Assembly (NCBI GenBank): GCA_934631985.1
Contig: CAKTYE010000003.1
Coordinates: forward strand, 1 to 64,000
DNA from: an uncultured Clostridia bacterium
Lineage (GTDB): Bacteria > Bacillota > Clostridia > Christensenellales > Aristaeellaceae
Length of the DNA stretch: 64,000 bases
Reading direction: 5' to 3'
The notes below the pieces were generated by a model that was not told where the DNA came from, did not search any database, and saw only the letters and a program-made list of their open reading frames with translations. Each line of letters starts with the position of its first letter. Position 1 is the stretch's first letter. The translations under genes and the position numbers were made by a program. Positions 7,424 through 15,871 of this stretch are shown in pieces.

Positions 7424-9784
7424 TTACTTCAGTCGCAGCAGCAGCGTCAACAGACGCTTCACGCTGGTCTTGACGGCGGCGCGATCCAGTTTGCCCTCTG
7501 CCAGCATCTTCACGGTATGCTCTGGCATGCCGCAGCCCATCTTCATGTCGTTGCCTGCGGCGATCTCGCGCCACTGCTCGCCGTAGGTGTACCAGTCCGT
7601 GGTCACCATGCCGTCAAAGCCCCATTCCTCCCGCAGGATGCCCGTCAGCAGGTCGGCGTTTTCGGAAGCACGGCGACCGTTGACGAGGTTATAGGAGGAC
7701 ATGATGGACCAGGGCTGAGCAGTCTTGACGCAGATTTCAAAGGCCGTCAGGTAGATTTCCCGCAGGGCGCGTTCGGACACGCGGGAATCAGAATTGCGGC
7801 GGTTCGTTTCCTTGTTGTTGCAGGCGAAGTGCTTCAGGGAGCAGGCCACGCCCTCGCTCTGAATGCCGCGGATCATCGCCGCGGACATCTGGCCCGCCAG
7901 CAGCGGGTCTTCCGCGTAGTATTCGAAGTTGCGTCCACACAGGGGACTGCGGTGGATGTTGACCGCAGGCGCCAGCCAAATGCCGATGCCGTTCTCATGC
8001 ACCTCCTGCGCCGCCGCCTTGCCCACCTCATAGAGCAGCGCGGGATCCCAGGAGCAGCACAGCATGGTAGCACAGGGAAAGGCCGTGGTGTTCACGCCGC
8101 ATTTCGCGTCGATGCGCAGGCCGGCAGGGCCGTCCGCCGTCATGGCATTGGGAATGCCGCGCCGCGGCAGGTTGCCCCAGCCGAAGGTGTTTGCCACGCC
8201 GCGATTGGGCTGACCGCCCAGCAGACGCGCCATGTCCTCATCGGTAAGGGTGTCAATAAACGCATCCAGGGAGAGCTTATTTTCATAAACGTCCTTCAGT
8301 GTTGCGGTATCCTTGTCCGTGCGCCATACATTTTTGCCGTAGCTGTGCAGGATTTCTTCCGGCGGCTGACCGTCCGGGGGCAGCACATTGGCGTCCTGCG
8401 GGAAGCGCTCCGGTACGGGTATATCCGGCAGCTTCTCGAAGGAGCCGTCCGCCAGCATGCGCTCTGGCAGCTGCGAGGGCGCGCAGCGCTGCTGGCACTG
8501 CTCCACCACCAGCGTTTCCGGCAGCGTCCATGCGTCGCCGAACGCTTTCGCGTCCCGCACGTTGTCGCCCAGGCAGAAGCGGTAATCTCCCGCCTCCAGC
8601 AGCCACGCGGAGGCCTGCGCCTTGCCCACATCGTCATAGCTGGCGAAGTCGCGTGCCGTAAAGGCGATGGTCAGGCGCTCGCTTTCTCCGGGAGCCAGCT
8701 TGCGGGTCTTGGCAAAGCCCACCAGCACGCGGTGAGGCTTGCCCAGCTTGCCCTGGGGCGCTTCGCAGTAGACCTGCGCCACCTGTCGGCCCGCCGTGTC
8801 GCCGGTGTTCGTCACCGTCACCTGCACGGTAAAGGCCTGTCCCTCCACGCTCCACGCTGCATCCGAGAAAGCGAAGGTGGTGTAGCTCAGGCCGAAGCCG
8901 AAGGGATAGCACACCTTGTCCGCCGCTCCGTCGATGGTCTCGAAATAACGATAGCCTACATAAATGTCATCGCGGTATTCCACATAATCCTCGGAATCGT
9001 TGAAGCCCGCCGAGGAGGGATACGCCGCGAAATTCTCTGCAAAGGTATCGGTCAGGTGACCGCTGGGGCAGGTATCGCCGCACAGCACATCCGCCGTGGC
9101 GCAGCCGCCCTCCATGCCGCCCTGCCAGGCCAGCAGCGCCGCACCGATGCGGTCGTCATGGCGGAACCAGCTGCTGTCCATCATGCCGCCGGTGTTCAGC
9201 ACCACCGCCACCCGGGGGAAGGCCGCACGCACCGCATCCACCATGTCCATTTCCTCGTGGCTGAGGAAGAAATCGCCGTCAAAGGGCTTGCCCGTGCGGT
9301 CCCAGCCCTCGCCGGAGAAACGGCAAATGGTAATCAGCGCGGTGTCCGTAAAGGTGCGGGCCTGCGTCAGCAGCTCTGCGGGCAGGACAGGCTCCACGGT
9401 CTGTCCAGGATGACAGCCCTTTTCATACTGTGCCGCCACGTCCGCACGATAAAAATCGGACAGGGGTGCAAAAAGCTGCAGGCGGCCCTCCTGCTCCTTT
9501 TCCTCCAGGCCGTCCAGGATGCTGCGCACATAGGCCACGGTGGTGTCGCCGCTGCCGCCGCCGCCCTTCACATAGTCCGCCTGGGCCTTGCCGAATACCG
9601 CAACCTTCGCATCCTTGGCGAAGGGCAGCAGACCATGCTCATTTTTGAGCAGCACCATGCCCTCCCGTGCTGCGCGGCGGGACAGGGCAATATGCGCCCG
9701 GCTGCCGGTGACGCGCTCGCCATGTTCGCCGATCGGCGTGGCGGGCATGTAGGTGATGCGCTGCCATTTTCTTTCGCTCATCAT
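7424..9784 (-). CDS. Glycoside hydrolase family 3 beta-glucosidase, permuted domain order
   Basis: This 786-residue cytoplasmic enzyme, with no signal peptide, is predicted to remove glucose or related units from beta-linked oligosaccharides. Its domains run in the reverse of the usual GH3 order. The alpha/beta sandwich comes first (about 30-270), then a fibronectin-III-like domain (about 290-400, beginning after YPFGFGLSYT). The TIM barrel is last (about 510-786), with KHFACNNKETNRR and the nucleophile motif VTTDW, predicted Asp730. Such permuted GH3 enzymes are known from rumen Clostridia such as Ruminococcus albus and Butyrivibrio. AAAGGAG lies 6 bases before the first of two tandem ATG codons. 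It is divergent to a GH2 gene. Confidence 0.93.
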   Translation of the reverse strand: MMSERKWQRITYMPATPIGEHGERVTGSRAHIALSRRAAREGMVLLKNEHGLLPFAKDAKVAVFGKAQADYVKGGGGSGDTTVAYVRSILDGLEEKEQEGRLQLFAPLSDFYRADVAAQYEKGCHPGQTVEPVLPAELLTQARTFTDTALITICRFSGEGWDRTGKPFDGDFFLSHEEMDMVDAVRAAFPRVAVVLNTGGMMDSSWFRHDDRIGAALLAWQGGMEGGCATADVLCGDTCPSGHLTDTFAENFAAYPSSAGFNDSEDYVEYRDDIYVGYRYFETIDGAADKVCYPFGFGLSYTTFAFSDAAWSVEGQAFTVQVTVTNTGDTAGRQVAQVYCEAPQGKLGKPHRVLVGFAKTRKLAPGESERLTIAFTARDFASYDDVGKAQASAWLLEAGDYRFCLGDNVRDAKAFGDAWTLPETLVVEQCQQRCAPSQLPERMLADGSFEKLPDIPVPERFPQDANVLPPDGQPPEEILHSYGKNVWRTDKDTATLKDVYENKLSLDAFIDTLTDEDMARLLGGQPNRGVANTFGWGNLPRRGIPNAMTADGPAGLRIDAKCGVNTTAFPCATMLCCSWDPALLYEVGKAAAQEVHENGIGIWLAPAVNIHRSPLCGRNFEYYAEDPLLAGQMSAAMIRGIQSEGVACSLKHFACNNKETNRRNSDSRVSERALREIYLTAFEICVKTAQPWSIMSSYNLVNGRRASENADLLTGILREEWGFDGMVTTDWYTYGEQWREIAAGNDMKMGCGMPEHTVKMLAEGKLDRAAVKTSVKRLLTLLLRLK

Positions 9785-10059
9785 GCTTTACTCCTTTTTT
9801 GCTTCCGTGCTGCGGAAGTATCTGGCTGTATTTTACAGGAAGTTACCTGCGGACGCAATGCCTATTTTTTGCTGTTCTTTGCACTTTCTCGCAGTTTCGG
9901 TACATCAGGCTCCTGCGTACACGGACGGTGGACCGCGCAGTGCCGTTTGGAAAATTTCCTTTGAATCCTTCCCTCTGCTTTAGCGGTCTCCCTTACTGGT
10001 GCAGGAAAGCAGCCGCTGCATCACAGTAGAAAATGTCAACTTTTCAGGAGGTTATCAGC

Positions 10060-10088
10060 TTGCAAAGCGAGCCGTCAGCCGCCATAAT
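10060..10088 (+). promoter_or_regulatory. Possible promoter of the GH2 gene
   Basis: TTGCAA (10060-10065) and CATAAT (10083-10088) are spaced by 17 bases, and transcription would begin just before the AAAGGAGG site at 10113. The rest of the 344-base divergent gap 9785-10128 shows no other convincing signal. Confidence 0.4.
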
Positions 10089-10128
10089 AAAGACAGAACA
10101 GCGCGACCTACAAAAGGAGGTTTTTTAT

Positions 10129-12771
10129 ATGACGCAAACGATTCCGAAGAAGGAATTTCCCCGCCCCGAGCGGCAGCGGCGCACCTGGCTGAACCTGAAC
10201 GGCGATTGGGATTTTAAGCTGTTCCCTGCCGGAGAGGAAGCTGCAGAGCAGGCCTTCGCCGCAGAACGCACGGCCTATGACCGCACCATCGTGGTTCCCT
10301 TCAGCTGGACGGCTCCCCTTTCTAAGGTGCAGGAAAATGTGGCGGGCATCGGCTGGTACCGCCGCACGGTGCAGTTTGCGCCCAAGGGCCGGGTGTTCCT
10401 GTGCTTCGGCGCAGTGGATTATCTGGCGGATGTGTATGTCAACGGTGTGCATGTGCAGCAGCATCAGGGCGGCTACAGCTACTTTGAGCTGGACGTGACA
10501 GATCTGTGGCAGGCGGGTGCGAACCTGATCGAGGTGCGCGCCGAGGACTACCGCAAAAACACGCAGACCTACGGCAAGCAGGGCTACGGCGATATTCAGG
10601 GCATCTGGCAGACCGTGTGGCTGGAGGATCGTCCCCAGGCATACATTGACGATTTCCGCGTGGTCACCCAGTGCAGCGGCAAGGTGCATATCAGCGCGCA
10701 GGTACATGCGCCCGACGGCGCAGTGCTGACCGCCGCCTTTGGTTCCCAGCAGGCGCAGGCTACTGTGAAGGGCGGGCAGGCCGAAGTCACACTGCATTAC
10801 GCCGAACCCCGTCTGTGGTCGCCCGACGATCCCTTCCTGTACGAGGGACAGCTGCTGCTGACCAATGATGGGGAGACGGACGAGCTTTGCACCTATTTCG
10901 GCATCCGTGAAATTTCCGTAGGTAAGCTCGACGGTCGGGACTATCCGTGGATCCTGCTCAACGGCAAGCCCATTTATCTGAACGGCACGCTGGATCAGGC
11001 GTTCAATCCCCAGGGACATTTCACCTATCCCGATGAGGAAAGTATCCGTGGGGAAGCCTGGCTGCTCAAGCGGCTGGGGCTGAATATGGTGCGTATCCAC
11101 ATCAAGTCTGAGGAGCCGCGCAAGCTGTACTGGATGGATCGTCTGGGCCTGCTGGTCATGGAGGACATCCCCTGCTTCTGGGGCGAGCCGAACGAGGAAG
11201 CCCGCGCCGCCTATGAGCAGGAGTGGCCCGACGCCATGCGCCGGGATATGAACCATCCCTCCATTTTCGCCTGGGTCATGTTCAACGAGACTTGGGGCCT
11301 GTTCACCCGTCAGGGAACGCAGCGCCATTATCTGAAGAAAACGCAGGAGTGGGTGCGCAGCGTGTACCACCGCGCCAAGGCCCTTGACCCCACCCGCCTG
11401 GTGGAGGACAACTCCGCCTGCAATTACGACCATGTGGAAAGTGACCTGAACACCTGGCACTTCTACCGCAACGGCTACGGCACGGTGCGGGATCATATCC
11501 GCAACGTAGTGGACAACACCTTCCCCGGCTCCACCTTCAACTATACCGAAGGCAACGTGCAGACGGATGCGCCGCTGATGAACAGCGAGTGCGGCATGGT
11601 GTGGGGTGTGGATGGCTCTGCGGGTGACAGCGATCTAGCCTGGCAGTATCACTACATGCTGAACGAATACCGCCTGCATGAAAAGCTCTGCGGCTTCGTC
11701 TTCACCGAGTTCCACGACGTGGTAAACGAGTTCAACGGTTACTACCGCATTGATGGCGAGGACAAGGACTTCGGCTATGAGGATTATTGCCGGGGCATGA
11801 CCCTGCGCGACCTGCATGCCGCCGACTTTGTGGCCGTGGACTGCGCCCCCATTCAGAACGTTGATGCACTGGAGCGCGTCACTGTGCCGCTGTACCTGTC
11901 CAGCTTCTCCGCTGCTCTGCATGGCAAGCGCTGTGCGCTCCGCTGGGAGCTGTGGCATGACGGGCTGGACGGTCGCGTGACCGACGCCAGCGGTACTGTC
12001 AAGCTGCCGACCTTTGGCTTTGGCGTCACGGCGCTGCCCGCGCTGACCGTCCGCATGCCTGCGGAAAACGCCGCTGCCGTGCTGTCCCTCTATCTGCTGG
12101 ACGAGCAGGGGCAGGTGGTTTCCCGCAACTTTACCACCTTCAATGTGCATGCGCCCCTTGCCGCCGATCTCCTTGCGCTGCCCGTCATCAATGGCAAGAC
12201 CGAGGGCTTTGAAGCAGTCTGGCAGGCCATGGGCGGCGAAAAGCTGAGCATGGCTGGCGAAGGTCAGGTGACGTACACCGTACGTGTCCCCCGCGGCGAA
12301 GACATTCAGCGCATGACCATCTTCTTTGAAGCAGGCGCTAAGCGCATTTTGCAGAAGGATCGCCACATTGTGGGCAAGGCCGAGGTGGACGGCGCATTCA
12401 TGCGCGGCTACCTGGTGGATCGCGGCGCGTTCGACAATTCCTACTGGATGACGGACGAAACCCGCTTCCCCTCCACCGTAGAGGTCGAGGTGGACGGTCA
12501 TGTGATCGACACCCTGTATCTGCACAACGACTGGGCTGACGCGCGCGGTCTGCTTTCCTGGAACGCACAGCCCACGGATCGCCTGCTGGACGAAGCCGGC
12601 TCCTATGGTGAAGCGCAGCGTGTGGAGATTCCCTCCCGTCTGCTGCCCACCATCACGCAGGAAGGCCGCTTCTCCCTGACCTTCCGTGTGAAGGGGAACG
12701 GCGGTCTGGCGCTGTACGGACGTGAAAGCGGACGCTATGCTTATGGCCTGACTATCCGCGTGGGAAAGTAA
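10129..12771 (+). CDS. Glycoside hydrolase family 2 enzyme, beta-galactosidase/glucuronidase-like
   Basis: This 880-residue cytoplasmic enzyme has the GH2 layout. A sugar-binding jelly-roll occupies about 10-190, with LNLNGDWDF near the start and GYGDIQGIWQTVWLE near 155. An immunoglobulin-like sandwich follows, then the TIM barrel from about 290. FNETWG supplies the predicted acid/base Glu387, and VFTEFHD supplies the predicted nucleophile Glu527. About 300 further residues form C-terminal beta-rich domains. The ATG at 10129 is chosen because AAAGGAGG lies 8 bases before it; an in-frame ATG at 10033 lacks a matching promoter. Substrate is uncertain among beta-galactosides, glucuronides and related sugars. 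Confidence 0.92.
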   Translation: MTQTIPKKEFPRPERQRRTWLNLNGDWDFKLFPAGEEAAEQAFAAERTAYDRTIVVPFSWTAPLSKVQENVAGIGWYRRTVQFAPKGRVFLCFGAVDYLADVYVNGVHVQQHQGGYSYFELDVTDLWQAGANLIEVRAEDYRKNTQTYGKQGYGDIQGIWQTVWLEDRPQAYIDDFRVVTQCSGKVHISAQVHAPDGAVLTAAFGSQQAQATVKGGQAEVTLHYAEPRLWSPDDPFLYEGQLLLTNDGETDELCTYFGIREISVGKLDGRDYPWILLNGKPIYLNGTLDQAFNPQGHFTYPDEESIRGEAWLLKRLGLNMVRIHIKSEEPRKLYWMDRLGLLVMEDIPCFWGEPNEEARAAYEQEWPDAMRRDMNHPSIFAWVMFNETWGLFTRQGTQRHYLKKTQEWVRSVYHRAKALDPTRLVEDNSACNYDHVESDLNTWHFYRNGYGTVRDHIRNVVDNTFPGSTFNYTEGNVQTDAPLMNSECGMVWGVDGSAGDSDLAWQYHYMLNEYRLHEKLCGFVFTEFHDVVNEFNGYYRIDGEDKDFGYEDYCRGMTLRDLHAADFVAVDCAPIQNVDALERVTVPLYLSSFSAALHGKRCALRWELWHDGLDGRVTDASGTVKLPTFGFGVTALPALTVRMPAENAAAVLSLYLLDEQGQVVSRNFTTFNVHAPLAADLLALPVINGKTEGFEAVWQAMGGEKLSMAGEGQVTYTVRVPRGEDIQRMTIFFEAGAKRILQKDRHIVGKAEVDGAFMRGYLVDRGAFDNSYWMTDETRFPSTVEVEVDGHVIDTLYLHNDWADARGLLSWNAQPTDRLLDEAGSYGEAQRVEIPSRLLPTITQEGRFSLTFRVKGNGGLALYGRESGRYAYGLTIRVGK

Positions 12772-12786
12772 TATTATATAGAACTG

Positions 12787-12851
12787 GGGCTTCCCGGCAA
12801 GCTGCAAGGCGACTCTGCTGCTCTCCCTTGCTTGCTGGGAAGCCCTTTTTT
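12787..12851 (+). terminator. Rho-independent terminator after GH2
   Basis: GGGCTTCCCGGCAAGC (12787-12802) pairs with GCTTGCTGGGAAGCCC (12830-12845), one wobble, and is followed by TTTTTT. Confidence 0.93.
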
Positions 12852-12878
12852 GTTGATGTTCGGATAGGATAGGTTATT

Positions 12879-12954
12879 CGATACCCCGGCGTGAGCGTTT
12901 ATCCCCCTGTCGCCCACGAGGGCGGCTGTCCTCCTTCTGCGGAAGGAGGCAAGC
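12879..12954 (-). repeat. Dispersed double-hairpin repeat, family A copy 2 (inverted)
   Basis: On the minus strand this repeats the double hairpin of copy 1, including the CTCACGCCGGGGTATCG-like tail. It fills most of the gap between the GH2 terminator and the HipA-like gene. Confidence 0.82.
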
Positions 12955-13013
12955 ACTTGGCACGGAGAATGATCCCGCGCTGTGACGTGCATGCTTTGCC
13001 TATAGCAAGCGTA

Positions 13014-13048
13014 TAAAAATCGAGATGCCTGAGCTTTCAAGCATCTCG
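13014..13048 (-). terminator. Terminator of the HipA-like gene
   Basis: On the minus strand CGAGATGC and GCATCTCG pair around a 12-base loop. They are followed by ATTTTTAT, directly downstream of the HipA-like stop codon. Confidence 0.85.
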
Positions 13049-13065
13049 TTAGTTTTTACATAAAA

Positions 13066-14085
13066 TTAAGAATTCAAAATCTGCATTCCCGCCTGCCAAG
13101 CCTCGGTCAAATACTTGTTTTTCTCACAGACTGTCAACAACTGCCGTAAATTTTCACGGTCTTCACTGTCCGCCGTTTCCCAATACAGCCGAAGCATAGC
13201 CGATGAATAGCGCCCGTTCGGATTGCCATGAAACGCCTGATTATTATCAAAGTTTGGCGCAAGACGAAGGACTTCTCCCGTTTTAGCTGAGCGAATGACA
13301 CCGAAGTTGCGCATATGACGGTCTCCATTCAGGAACAGCGCATCCGCAAGGAGAATACGCTTCCAAGCATGGCGGTAATCTTCCCCAAGGGAGGACAGGT
13401 TGCTCATAACAATATCATCATCCTCACTGACATCTGCAAAAGCATAGCGGAAAGAGTCATACGGTTCAAAGAACTCATTTTCTCCAAGGAAGTTGAGGCT
13501 CTTAATGCGTTTGCGGTAGGAACCGACATAGCAATACAACGCGGCATCCCATCCGCATTCCCGCAGCACGCGACTGATCTCGACCTCGCTGCGCGTTGCC
13601 TCGGAGGATTGCAATTTATAGAGCCACCACTCCCCATTTTCGTATTTCCACGTTTTGGTAAAGCTGCCATCCGTAGAAACATTCGGCGTGATGGGAAGCG
13701 CTTTTCTGACGGAGGTATCACTGGACAGAAGGATGTAATCGCTGACGGCTTCATGCTCTTTCGGGTCGCACAGATGCCGCCGGGGAACAAACTGCCCTTC
13801 CTCAAAGCAGGTAAAGGTATCGGAGATACTGAACATGTGCGTCATCAGTGAAAGATGTACTTTATCATGGGAGCCGAGCAGCTCCGATACCAGATTGCGG
13901 TGCTGAACCGTGTTCAAGTCAATAGCACGTTCACGGAGCCATCCCGTAAAGCCCTCGGCGGATGTGGAACGAATCTGCATCGGAAGCAGCTCACTGTGAA
14001 CAGGCTCATATGAGCGGATCATACCCTGCGCATATGCAAAGCGCGCGGCAATTTGGTCGTTATTATACAGAATGTAGTTCGGCAT
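13066..14085 (-). CDS. HipA-like kinase domain protein, orphan
   Basis: This 339-residue protein shows the C-terminal HipA kinase signature. LNGDRHMRNFGV near residue 255 matches the catalytic loop with Asp and Asn. LAPNFDNNQAF near 280 corresponds to the metal-binding Asp. The segment WKYENGEWWLYKL near 145-157 fits the ATP-lysine strand. Classical HipA is longer (about 440 residues) and paired with HipB; here no HTH antitoxin gene lies next to it. GC content and codon use are lower than in the flanking sugar genes, suggesting transfer. Function as a toxin is not established; it may be a stand-alone HipA-family kinase. It has its own terminator. Confidence 0.75.
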   Translation of the reverse strand: MPNYILYNNDQIAARFAYAQGMIRSYEPVHSELLPMQIRSTSAEGFTGWLRERAIDLNTVQHRNLVSELLGSHDKVHLSLMTHMFSISDTFTCFEEGQFVPRRHLCDPKEHEAVSDYILLSSDTSVRKALPITPNVSTDGSFTKTWKYENGEWWLYKLQSSEATRSEVEISRVLRECGWDAALYCYVGSYRKRIKSLNFLGENEFFEPYDSFRYAFADVSEDDDIVMSNLSSLGEDYRHAWKRILLADALFLNGDRHMRNFGVIRSAKTGEVLRLAPNFDNNQAFHGNPNGRYSSAMLRLYWETADSEDRENLRQLLTVCEKNKYLTEAWQAGMQILNS

Positions 14086-14288
14086 ACAGTGCCTACCTTT
14101 CCTTCTATAGTGTCAGCGTTTTCCACAACCGCATAGCACAGTGCTCATCGTCTTCTTTATCTTAGTATATCACACTTCCGGGATTTCGTCATCTGCCAAT
14201 TTACGCAGCATACCGTTTGCATCAAAGCCTATGTTCAGCCCGCCAATCGGGCAAGGTAAAGTGTCCATGGCAAACGCTCAACAAACGC

Positions 14289-14328
14289 AAAAGCTCCCGG
14301 CAGACGCATGAAGCCGTCTGCCGGGAGC
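14289..14328 (-). terminator. Terminator of the truncated GH65
   Basis: GCTCCCGGCAGACG (14293-14306) pairs perfectly with CGTCTGCCGGGAGC (14315-14328). On the minus strand TTTTGCGTTTG follows. On the plus strand TTTTTAT follows, so it can act in both directions. The gap 14086-14288 otherwise shows no gene. Confidence 0.85.
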
Positions 14329-14342
14329 CTTTTTATCTTCTT

Positions 14343-15560
14343 TTACGCCTGGATGCTCTGTCCTGCGGGGATCACCGTGTCCTTGCCGTGCAGCAGCAGC
14401 GTTACGTTCTTGCTGCCATGGTTCTCCACCTGCACCGCGTCATGGGTGACGGTAAACCGCAGCGCCTGGCCCTGCCAGTACAGCGGAAAGCGCAGCTCGC
14501 TCCACGCTTCGGGGAGCTTCGGCTCCACCCGCAGCTTGTCGCCCACAATGCGCACACCGCCAAAGCCGTAGACGACGCCCTGCCAGATGCCGCCCATGGA
14601 CGCTGCATGGATGCCCGCATCCGAGGTGGTCATCACAGGGCCAAGATCTGTCTTTTCTGCGCCCTCAAAAAGGGTGTAGGCCATTTCGTCCAGCCCCAGG
14701 TCTGCCGCCAGCACCGCGTGGGTGGAACGGCTCAGGGAGGAATCGTGCAGGGTGCGGCTCTCATAGAAGTAGAAGTTCTTCGTCTTTACGTCCGCGCTGA
14801 ACAGCTCCTCCAGCAGGAAGAACAACACCAGCACGTCCGCCTGCTTGCCCACCTGGATGCCGCTGATCTGCTCATGGCTGTAGTCCTGATAGATGGTTCC
14901 CACCACGTCGGATTGCTTATACTTCGTCAGGTCAATGTGCTTCAGGTCGAAGTAGCCCTCAAACTGGGGCAGGATGCCGTCGGCGTTCTCCCGTGGGAGG
15001 TACAGCTTATCCAGCACACGCTTGATCTGCTGCGCTGCCGCCGCAAAGTCCAATGCCTTGTTCAGCCGCGTATACACCGCATCGCCGCGCTTTTCCAGCT
15101 CTGCCATCATGTTCAGCGCCAGACGCATGTTGAAGCCCGCCATGTAGTTGGTGTAGGCGTTGTTGTTGATGTGATCCTTGTACTCGTCGGGACCGATCAC
15201 GTCCGTGTACTCATACCAGCTCCGGGCTTCGTTCCATTCCGCGCGGCTGCTCCAGAAGCGGGCCGTCTCGATAACGATCTCATAGCCGCAGCGGTCCAGG
15301 AAGTCCTGATCGCCCGTGGCACGGAAATACTCCTGCACTGCAAAGGCGATGTCGGCGGAAATGTGCAGCTCGATGATACCCGTCCAGATCTTGGTAGGTT
15401 CGCCCGTGACAACGTTAGCGTCACCCCACAGCGGCGTGACCTCGCCGTCATCCTTCCACGCGGATTCCCAGGGATACATCGCGCCGTCGTAATGGTTTTC
15501 CTTTTCTTTGGAAGGCCCGCCTTGCGGCTTTGCTCCCTTGCGTTGATATGAGTATAGCAT
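14343..15560 (-). pseudogene. GH65 phosphorylase remnant lacking its N-terminal half
   Basis: The open frame gives 405 residues matching only the second half of GH65. It begins at the GAMYPWES barrel motif and contains VIGPDEYKDHINNN (predicted catalytic Glu126 of the open frame) and a LHDSSLSRSTH phosphate-site-like segment. The whole beta-sandwich domain and the FWDTE part of the barrel are missing. The first ATG of the frame lies inside a promoter, overlapping its -10 region, so residues 1 to about 24 are not native coding sequence. The pattern fits an internal deletion that joined the promoter and leader to codon ~400. The next in-frame ATG is within GAMYPW. An active product is unlikely. 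Confidence 0.8.
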
Positions 15561-15579
15561 AATCGAAACGAAGTTTCAA
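15551..15579 (-). promoter_or_regulatory. Promoter with operator of the deleted GH65 gene
   Basis: On the minus strand TTGAAA (15574-15579) and TATACT (15551-15556) are spaced by 17 bases. The inverted repeat GAAAC-gaa-GTTTC (15565-15577) lies in the spacer and touches the -35 box. It is a natural target for the divergently encoded LacI protein. The leader also keeps an AAGGGAG ribosome binding site. Confidence 0.7.
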
Positions 15580-15773
15580 TATGTTTTTTCAACTTTTACA
15601 AAAAACTGATAAAGTATTCCTGTGCAGCACAGCAAGGCGTTCTCATTTCCGCTTTGCGCATGTCCATTTATAGTTTTTTCTTGCCCATCTATTCCATCCA
15701 TTTTTTGTAAGTTTCAGCATTGTCGAAACTGCGACTTTGAAGATGCTTTTTCCGTGCCTTTGTTTCTTCATCA

Positions 15774-15829
15774 TTTCATGAAACTGTTTCTTGAAACCCA
15801 TTGCATTCTGCACGAAAATATGCTATGCT
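15774..15829 (+). promoter_or_regulatory. lacI/pgmB promoter with GAAAC palindromes
   Basis: TTGCAT (15801-15806) and TATGCT (15824-15829) are spaced by 17 bases. Just upstream lie TTTCATGAAA (15774-15783) and GTTTC-tt-GAAAC (15786-15797), related to the repeat in the divergent GH65 promoter. This suggests autoregulation by the LacI protein. The rest of the 15580-15773 stretch is AT-rich and holds no gene. Confidence 0.6.
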
Positions 15830-15871
15830 ATATTTGTATAATGAAACGTTGTAGAAACGGAGGAGAAGACA

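Noticed and set aside
7517..9964. 815-codon open frame on the plus strand
   Set aside because: It lies antisense to the GH3 gene, is rich in His/Arg/Gly/Ala without domain pattern, and has no ribosome binding site; it reflects high GC at third positions of GH3.
10033..10128. N-terminal extension of the GH2 protein by 32 codons
   Set aside because: The extension covers the likely promoter and the AAAGGAGG site that serves the ATG at 10129, and it does not resemble a GH2 N-terminus.
14217..15551. 444-codon open frame on the plus strand
   Set aside because: Antisense to the GH65 remnant, which shows conserved catalytic motifs.
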